This document shows positions 44,901 to 53,500 of a stretch of DNA of 64,000 nt, one piece after another (the first letter of the stretch is position 1; every line of letters begins with the position of its first letter). Position numbers and translations under genes: made by a program. This DNA comes from Branchipolynoe longqiensis (taxonomy: Eukaryota > Annelida > Polychaeta > Phyllodocida > Polynoidae). The stretch is from contig CM059198.1 in NCBI GenBank assembly GCA_030323885.1, forward strand, positions 15,538,462 to 15,602,461, written 5' to 3'. The notes beneath the pieces are model-generated. The model was not told where the DNA came from. It saw only the letters and a list, made by a program, of their open reading frames with translations, and did not search any database.

Positions 44901-47900
44901 CTATTGTGGTCTGGCGTCACTGTCGGGTTAAAACCCAAGAATGCTGGAGGATACAAATTCTTGTGTGGATTGGTTCTGACAAGGTCAGCAAAAGGATTTG
45001 CGCGTCTGGTGGCGTTTTCGAGTTAAACAAGTATATTTATGATTTAAACATGCATGGTTTACGGCATTGTTGACCGCCATATCACGCTTAAACCACTGGC
45101 TCTCGTCTGATAATACTTGGATGGGTACCACCTGGGAATACCAGCTGTCCTAGCCAATTGAACTCAGCCAGTAGCAACTCCACGGATTCGAACCCAAGTC
45201 TTCAGGGCGATCACGGGAGCCAGGCATTCTGCTTCCTGCTCCTGCGCTGCGGGTGCCAGGTGAATCTGTGACCTACTTCGGACCAAGCTCTGAGATCTAC
45301 CTACACAACAACGATAACAACTACAAGCTGCAAATATCAAGTATTACCTCAGATGTGTGGGTTAGTAAACTCCATACACAATGGACAAAATTAATAGTGA
45401 CTGTGCATTTAACAACACATGTGTTGTTCACGACCCTCCGGCATGCACCATGTAACGCCACTTGCCCCACATAGTCATAGTGACAGTGCCTTAGTGATAC
45501 CACCCGAGGCACCCACAATGACAGAAAGTCTGTAAACCCTTGACCTGAACTGTTGTCAAAGGTGACAGGGCTGTTGACTTAATTTAAGAGACTATGTGCC
45601 GTTCGCCTTGATGGATGCGGGGTGAATCTTTTATCTGGGATGCACCCCATCTCCGGTATTGACGGCGTCATCATAACACCACCCGAGGCGACTACACCAC
45701 ACGGGAGGACTATAGGGAGTCAAACCTGACTTCCATGGATGTGGCACACATCGGGTCCCGGCTCGCTCCCTACTGTTTGGCCGAGCGACCTGGAACCTGT
45801 GTGAATGTCATGAAAACGGTTTCCACCAAGGAGGAAGTGCATGGTTAGACCAAAGCCAGCAGCTACCCACCAGCCAGTAACCCTCCTCCCGACAAAACTG
45901 ACTGACACCTCCTCCACCCCAGGACTCAATGTGACTGACCTGTGCATGCGGACCGTGGGCATAGCGCTAATATTGCTGAAACCCCCCACAGATGACAGAG
46001 GTGAGGCCCGCACACATACTGATGCTGTAAGCACTAGCAATTGATCTCAGTTCTAACACGGGCGAGTTTATCTCTGCTGGGCCATTGGAATGAGCAGCAT
46101 CTCACAACTAACCTAGTGCGTACAATTCTGTAAACCTTGGTGATTTAATGCCTGTTGCGCTATGACCAAGTGGCCCCGACAAATCACAGAGGTGTTGCCC
46201 TATGGACCCCGGCCGTGCTGTTGAAGCTGGTTCCTGGGGCCCAACACGGGGCCTGCGTGGGTACTGGCCACCAGCATGGGGAGCTAGCCTTCCACGCTGG
46301 AAAATCTGTGCAAACATCGGTGATCTGAGATCTGTTTAGGCAGCGGTGAGGGCATACCTGTGTGGACATTGATGACTTGATATCCGCTAGGCCAATGCAC
46401 ATACTGACACTGAGTCTATAAATGTCAGCCACGTGGTGTCTCTGTAGGTATGGACGACTTGTTGTCTGCTAGGCCAACACACATACTGGTACTGAGTCCA
46501 TAAACATTAGGGATGTATTCTGTGTGAACATTGACATTGATATCGCATCATAGCAACATCACCCACGTCAACCACATCAAACACGCCAGTGACCATACTA
46601 TTGTCAACACTGACCCAGGCCATCAATGCGTGATATAACAGTCACGTCGCCCCAGTCGTGCACATATACTGCAACATCCGTGATGTCACCATGCCGAAGT
46701 CATCATGCGCGTCACTCATGTCCATGAGGTCACTACGACCATGATGTAACCCATGTCCACGGCATCACCCATGTCCAAGACGTCACCCATGTCCATGACG
46801 CCACCCACATTACTCTCAGCAAGGATGTCACCCACATCCACAAGGTCACCCACATCGCCCAAGCCAAAAAACGATGCCAACGACATCACCCATGTCCATG
46901 ATGCCACCCGCATAACGCTCGTCGGTGATGTCACCCACCTTCAAAAAGTCACCCACGTCACCCAAGCCAAAATGATGCCAACGACATCACCCATGTCCAT
47001 GACACCACCTGCATCACCCTCGTCGGTGATGTCACCCACGTTCAAAAGGTCACCCACGTCACCCACCCGCATCACTCTTGTCAGTGATGTCACCCACGTT
47101 CAAAAGGTCACCCACGTCACCCAAGCCAAAACGGTGCCAATGACAACACCCATCTCCATGACGCCACCTGCATCACTCGTTTGTGATGTCACCCCGTTCA
47201 AAAGGTCACCCATGTCACCCAAGCCAAAACGAGGCCAACAACCCACCCATGTCCATGACGCCACCCGCATCACTCTCGTCGGTGATGTCGCCCACGTCAA
47301 CACGAGTGAGCAGGAGCTCGGGCAACCCCCGTGTTGTACTGTGACACCCAGCTCACCGTTGTGACCAGACCGGGCCTGGCGCTGTAGTGTAGGGCCTGGG
47401 TTGTTGTGCGGGTGCCCTCGGGCACTCCAGCAGTCATCACCACTCTGACATCATAGTGACCCGGCAGAGGAGCATCATGCTGCTCAGGGAAGCCCTGGAG
47501 GAAGTGGCTGTCCCAGGGCCAGTTCATACTGCACGATCTCGCAGGGGGCGGTCTGGGCGTGCGCATTCCCAGATGGGCCTCAGATGGGCCTCAGATGGGC
47601 CTCAGGGCACTAATGGCCTCGAAGCTGGGAGTCGGAAACGAATCACTCCAATCACCTCCTGAGGTAATCTCGGTCGCCCCCCGAGCCCTGGCTTTGTGTT
47701 TGGCGTGGCTCGGGGCTCCCCCTCGGTGGCTTCGAACCCGTGACCTGCGCTGCCCTCTGCAGAGATGTAGGAGGTTGCCTGAATGAATTAACTAACTATG
47801 ACCTAAAACTACCCTAAAATTGACTAAGATTGTATAAGAGTGTTATGTGAATAAAACCTCCATTTCCCAAAAAACTGATATCGCTCTCTGGCTTCCTGTC

Positions 47901-50454
47901 CGAATTGGCGCATAATTTCAAATTGTGGTTAATTCGGCGGGAAAAGCCAGTGCTGACCCCTGGATTCTACCCCTCACACTTAGAGGGACGCCTCTGTCCC
48001 GTCACTCGGGCACTCGGCCTGCTCCCTCCAACATGTAACGGTTGCTTGACCACACCCACCCACCCTCTTTTTAAATAGGCGTGGCTCGGGGCTCCCCCTC
48101 GGTGGCTTCGAACCCGTGACCTGCGCTGCCCTCTGCAGAGATGTAGGAGGTTGCCTGAATGAATTAACTAACTATGACCTAAAACTACCCTAAAATTGAC
48201 TAAGATTGTATAAGAGTGTTATGTGAATAAAACCTCCATTTCCCAAAAAACATCTGACAGCTTCAGCCAGAGATTAGTCAGCGTTCAGGAAAAGCAGCTA
48301 AAAGGAAATATAAAAAGAAAAAAAAAATCGAAACCCCGGCACGCGCACCCAGGCGTACCCTCCAACTTCATGTTGGAGCGGGGCGTCGGACCACCTCCAC
48401 CCCAACCCCCTCCTCCCTAACCGACGTGGGAGCCAGTTCGATTGCCCACCCATCCATCGACGAGCACTTCCCTACCCCCCCTGTCGGTCCCAGCCAATCG
48501 TGATCCTCGGGCGCCACGCGGCCTGGCGGCTCCGGGGGTCGGCGGGTGGGGGCGACCCCCGCCCCCTTTGACGCCCCCTTTGTGGCCCAGCGTACCGCCG
48601 GTGCGGGGAAGAGGCATCTTCCCGCCACCCGGGTGGGAGGAGGGCCCTTCCTGCCCATCCCCCCCCGGCACAGCTACCCATCATTACAACGCCACCCCCT
48701 GAAGGTTCCCTACGGGCATCTCGGGGTCGCACCTTGCGGGGCCGCAGACGTCCTGGCTTATTTCACATCCTAAGGGCAATCCCAACCTCCTCTCTCCGCC
48801 CTCCCCACGCCCCTGGGGCGGTCGCGCACACACCTTCGCCGCGACGACGCCGGCTCGCCCCCGGGGGCCTCAGGGTCTTTAGTGGCGTCATCCAAGACTA
48901 TCCGCCCTCCCGCCGCCCAGGCGGTCTCCCTGTTCGTGCCCGCCCTCCCCGGATCACCACTGGTGTCCGGTCCGGGCTTGGGACACGGCCGACGGCGGTC
49001 ACCCTCGTCCCCGGCTGCCGGGAGATGCGCCGGCCTTCATGGCGCCGCCACAACACGGCCCACTCACCCTCAACCGACATCACGCCCCTGCTCGCCTCGG
49101 CCGCCCTCGCGAGGCGAGGTGTCCGGACGCCCTCAAGATACACTCTCCACGGCCTACGCCGGGGCGCGGGCCCAGGCCTGGTTGCTTCGAGGGGCGCTGG
49201 ACCTTGTCGGCCCATAAATGGCCCAAGGGACCTGGGAGTCTGGACGCCGTCCACGCCTACGTCCCAAGGCAGGTGACGGCGGTCGCCCGAGAGCCTTAGC
49301 CTTGTGTTTTGGGTCGGCTCCCGGGCCCTACCCCCGCAGGCTTCCAGGCCCCCCATTCCACACCATCCTCAAACATGGACCAGGTGGACTAACATTGCTC
49401 GACTCAAATCTTCAAACTTAATGTACACCCTCCCTCAGAAATATACACCCTTTTCTTCCCACTCATGTCTCGGTCTTCCTCTGTCCGGATCACATTGCAT
49501 AATTCAATGAGAAACAGATATAGATGAAAAACGTTTTTTTGTTGATGAATGTAAAAAAGGTTCTGCTGTGTATGGGGTTTGAACCCACACCACCAAACAA
49601 CTTCAGATTACAAGTCCAACACTCTAACCACTAGGCCACAGAGACAAGACATAATTAATAGTCTCAGTTCAGGCTATTTGTGTATAGGACGTCACTTCGT
49701 GGCTTCTGCGCATGCGCGGATTTTCGCACGTTGCGGCGAGCACTGCTATTTGTTTTGTTTACACTCGGCGATTCGAGGCTGATCTAGCTGCTACGTTAAT
49801 ATCGCTTGGAATTTAAGGTTAATTTAATTAAATTTCATTATTTGAGTATGTAATTCTGTTAAATATGATCGCATTCAATAGATTTCAGCCTAATCGGTCC
49901 CTAACACTGCCGGACACCAGCGATAGTTACAGCTGAGCTTGTAGCCGGCGAGGCCCCGGGTGTTTTGCATATGTCTTAAAATCCGCGCATGCGCAGAAGC
50001 CATGACAGGCCGCTAAAACTGACCGGGCGCTGAAACCGCCACACCGGTACGCGCAGTGCAAAACGTCGATTTTATTCGAAATTTATATAAATCCAGAACC
50101 CTAACCGTATCAATTTAATATAATATTTCAGTAGTGCAATGAGGAAATATATTTGCATAATATAAAATATATGTTAGTACAATTACATTGCATAATTCGA
50201 TGAGAAACAGATATAGATGAAAAACGTTTTTTTGTTGATGAATGTAAAAAATGTTCTGCTGTGGATGGGGTTTGAACCCACACCACCAAACAACTTCAGA
50301 TTACAAGTCCAACACTCTAACCACTAGGCCACAGAGACCACACATAATTAGTAGTCTCACTTCAGGCTATTTGTGTATAGGACGTCACATATAAGTAAGT
50401 ACGTATGTATGTATGTAAGTACGTACGTATGTATGCGTGCGTGCATGTGCGTGC

Positions 50455-50515
<61 letters not shown>

Positions 50516-53500
50516 CTAGCAACATCTAAGGTCATATCAGGACAGGTACCGACTTGTGACAGTGCGCACTCATGGCAACTTTATCGTGCTGCCCCACTGG
50601 AATACCAGGCCATCAGCACCATGACCTGATATCCCACTCAGTCACATTATCCTGACACTGAGCCAACCAGTCCTTGTCCTATCCTAATAATGCCAAGCGC
50701 CAGACTAGGAAGCAACAAGTATCAATATTAAAGTCATTGGTTTGACTCGACCAGGATTCAAACTCACAACCCCACGATCTACCAACACGGGAGACGGACG
50801 CTCTAACTCGAACACATGTGCGTGCGTGCATACATACGTACATACATACGTACATACGTACATGCATGCATGCATGCATGCATACATACATACATACATA
50901 CGTTGTATACGCAGGCGCGCGCGCACGCACACACATACATGCATGCATGCATACATACATACATACATACATACATACATACATACATACATACATACAT
51001 ACATACATACATACATACATACATACATACATACATACATACATACATACATACATACATACATACATACCTTTTATATGTGACGTCCTATACACAAATA
51101 GCCTGAAGTGAGACTACTAATTATGTGTGGTCTCTGTGGCCTAGTGGTTAGAGTGTTGGACTTGTAATCTGAAGTTGTTTGGTGATGTGGGTTCAAACCC
51201 CATCCACAGCAGAACCTTTTTTACATTCATCAACAAAAAAATGTTTTTCATCTATATCTGTTTCTCATTGAATTATGCAATGTAATTGTACTAACATACA
51301 TTTTACATTACACAAATATATTTCCTGATTGAACTACTCTAAAGAAGATTGAAAATACCCCAGTTTTACTCTCCCTTATCTCCACTCACCCAGCCATTTT
51401 TAAAACAACAGTTGCCAGCTATTCCCAGCCTCAGAACTGACCCACTTCTGGTGGTGAAGTGGGTCCCCTACTCTCCCCACACATACTTGGTTCATTTAAA
51501 CATAAAAACTAAACAAAGTTGTGCTTGGAGAGCATTTGTCGGAGTACGCACAGTGTCCCAGCGAGCTATAGCTGGTCCCTTTAAATTAAGCTTTACTTCT
51601 TATCTAACTATTCATATTTTTTACCATAGTTGTATACATGTACATTATTTTGTTCATTATACATATAAATGTTCTATTATATCTACTTCAAATATTAATC
51701 TATTTAACCAGTGTATGACCCCCAATAGCCGATTTTTACCTTTTGTGCTGGGTGATCGCTAAAAACAAACGATCAACTATTGTGTTTCCTACCTTCCACA
51801 TAGGCGCTATGCATTAATGAAGAAATGCTGATTAGGAAAATTGTCTGCAGCATTAACTATTAACATGTGCATAAGTAAATCGGGAAATGCATTCTTCTAC
51901 TGGGGTAGTTTATTAAATATTTCTAATTATGTTAAAAAAACATGACTTTAATTTATTAATTAAAATTGCTACCTTAATTTTCTTGACCAACCCCCCAGAA
52001 TATTTGTTAAAACCAATGAAAATGGGAAACACTGATTTAAAAAAAAGAAAACAACTTACCAGAAATGATCATGCACACTGCCATGGTTGTAGAGACGAGT
52101 AGGGCGACTGTCAGGACACAGACAGACACCGCATTGTGAGAGCACATTGGTTAAAGTTGCACAATCAGAGGAACTCATAGTATTTAAAAAATCAAAACAT
52201 CCTACATATATATATACCACTTTCGTCATATCTTAGAACTGCACAGTCCGATAAAGGCATCAAATTTTCTAAACCAAAACACTTACAAAAGCCGTGTTCA
52301 CACGGGAAAATGTAAAGCGATTTAGACGCCCGTTCACACGGGCAGTACTTGGGCCGGAAATCGATATCAGCGCATGAGCAAGTCGATACTAACCAGCGCC
52401 AGTTTCGGTTAGTCGACGTCGCCACGAGAGAGTGTGGGTTCGACCTAGATATGTATGGACTGAATCGTATTGGTTTGGAAGGGTCAAAACTTCTGCTGGG
52501 CAGTGAAACCCTAAAAATAAATGATGAAAAAAATATTTGTGCACAGCTAGCGGTTTCATAGACTAAATTATATAATATGCGCTTTTGATCGACCGGAAAG
52601 TCAACAAACTAAGGTCTCGACTGCGCATGCGTGTGACGTCCTTAATCCGCCTCAGTGCGTCCACACGGGCAAAATAAATCGGTTTCATAGAAATCGATTC
52701 ACGTACACTACCTCGACAAGTGGTTTACAGAATCCGCATCACAGGAATCGATTCAGCCCTAATCCGACTCAGACGCCCGTTCACACGCGAAATGTAACCC
52801 GAACTATACAAGTCGATTTCTACGAATCGATTTACATTGCCCATGTGAACACGGCTTATAGATAGAGGTGGTTTCCAAACACAAACTGACCAAATTTATT
52901 CGATCATGATACTTGTGGATATGTAAAGTGGTATAGATCATGTTACTGGCCCTCTAAGCACTAGTGTACTCATTCATCATTTCATTGGGGGTTTTCCATT
53001 TAAACAACATTAAAACAAACTGGATTTGACATCCCCTAGTAAAAATAGTAATAATCATGGTGAGAAGCGTTCAAATCTTATTCGGTCATGTTATTATCGA
53101 GCCATCACTTTGACACAGAACGTAAAATCACACAATCAACTATGTGCCGAGAGACACTTTTGAAGCTAAAAGCTCACAATTACAAACCTAAACTGCAGCC
53201 AGGTAACATTCCAGACACAAATTGAAGATATGGTTCTAACATAGGGTGCGTCATACACATCAACCTGAATATGATTTTTTTTTTAAGCACACAAAAAAAG
53301 ATTGGGCATACGGTAATATAATAATTAGGCATACGGTAATATAATTGGGGTCACCAGAGATCCTGTGGGTCCCACTTATCCCAGACTGAATACACACATA
53401 CAAACACTTGATTGATTCTTTTTTTAATTCTATAAAATAAATTACTATATTCAGTTCTTACCACCTTGGACATATCATTATCACGGAGACCTTTTTCCAG

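Larger units (their letters stand above)
43603..45130 (+). repeat. Satellite-like array of about 200-bp units
   Basis: The unit starts TAAAACCCAAGAATGCTGGA and includes TTCATCAAATGAGGAATTTG and GATTTGACAGTCGCCATT. Units begin near 44090, 44290, 44490 and 44930, with a partial one near 43605. Two of them are extended by 5S-rRNA-like segments, making a longer compound unit of about 440 bases. It lies in intron 2 of the TMEM272-like gene. Confidence 0.8.
50143..51325. repeat. Large inverted repeat, about 250-bp arms
   Basis: The left arm 50143-50395 and right arm 51071-51325 are reverse complements with only scattered mismatches. The pairing can continue into (GTAT)n on the left and (CATA)n on the right. 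The loop holds a SINE A. Each arm is a copy of repeat family T. Confidence 0.9.

Noticed and set aside
44090..45130. CRISPR-like or 5S rDNA array
   Set aside because: Units of about 200 bases with no unique spacers are satellite-type. The 5S-like parts lack the central promoter elements, so they are not working 5S genes.
46753..47364. 203-codon frame with Thr/Pro/Ser repeats
   Set aside because: It is open only because the ~100-bp minisatellite lacks stops in that frame; no start context, splice or domain support.
48368..49356. Long overlapping frames on both strands of the GC-rich island
   Set aside because: Stops are rare at high GC; no domain was recognised and overlapping frames on both strands cannot all be genes.
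50679..51111. Frames of 85-138 codons on both strands
   Set aside because: They translate (CATA)n and (GTAT)n repeats and part of a SINE.
51128..51212. Possible threonine tRNA gene
   Set aside because: Box A and a box B-like motif are present, but the acceptor stem does not pair and the arm after the anticodon is too long; copies occur in a dispersed repeat.
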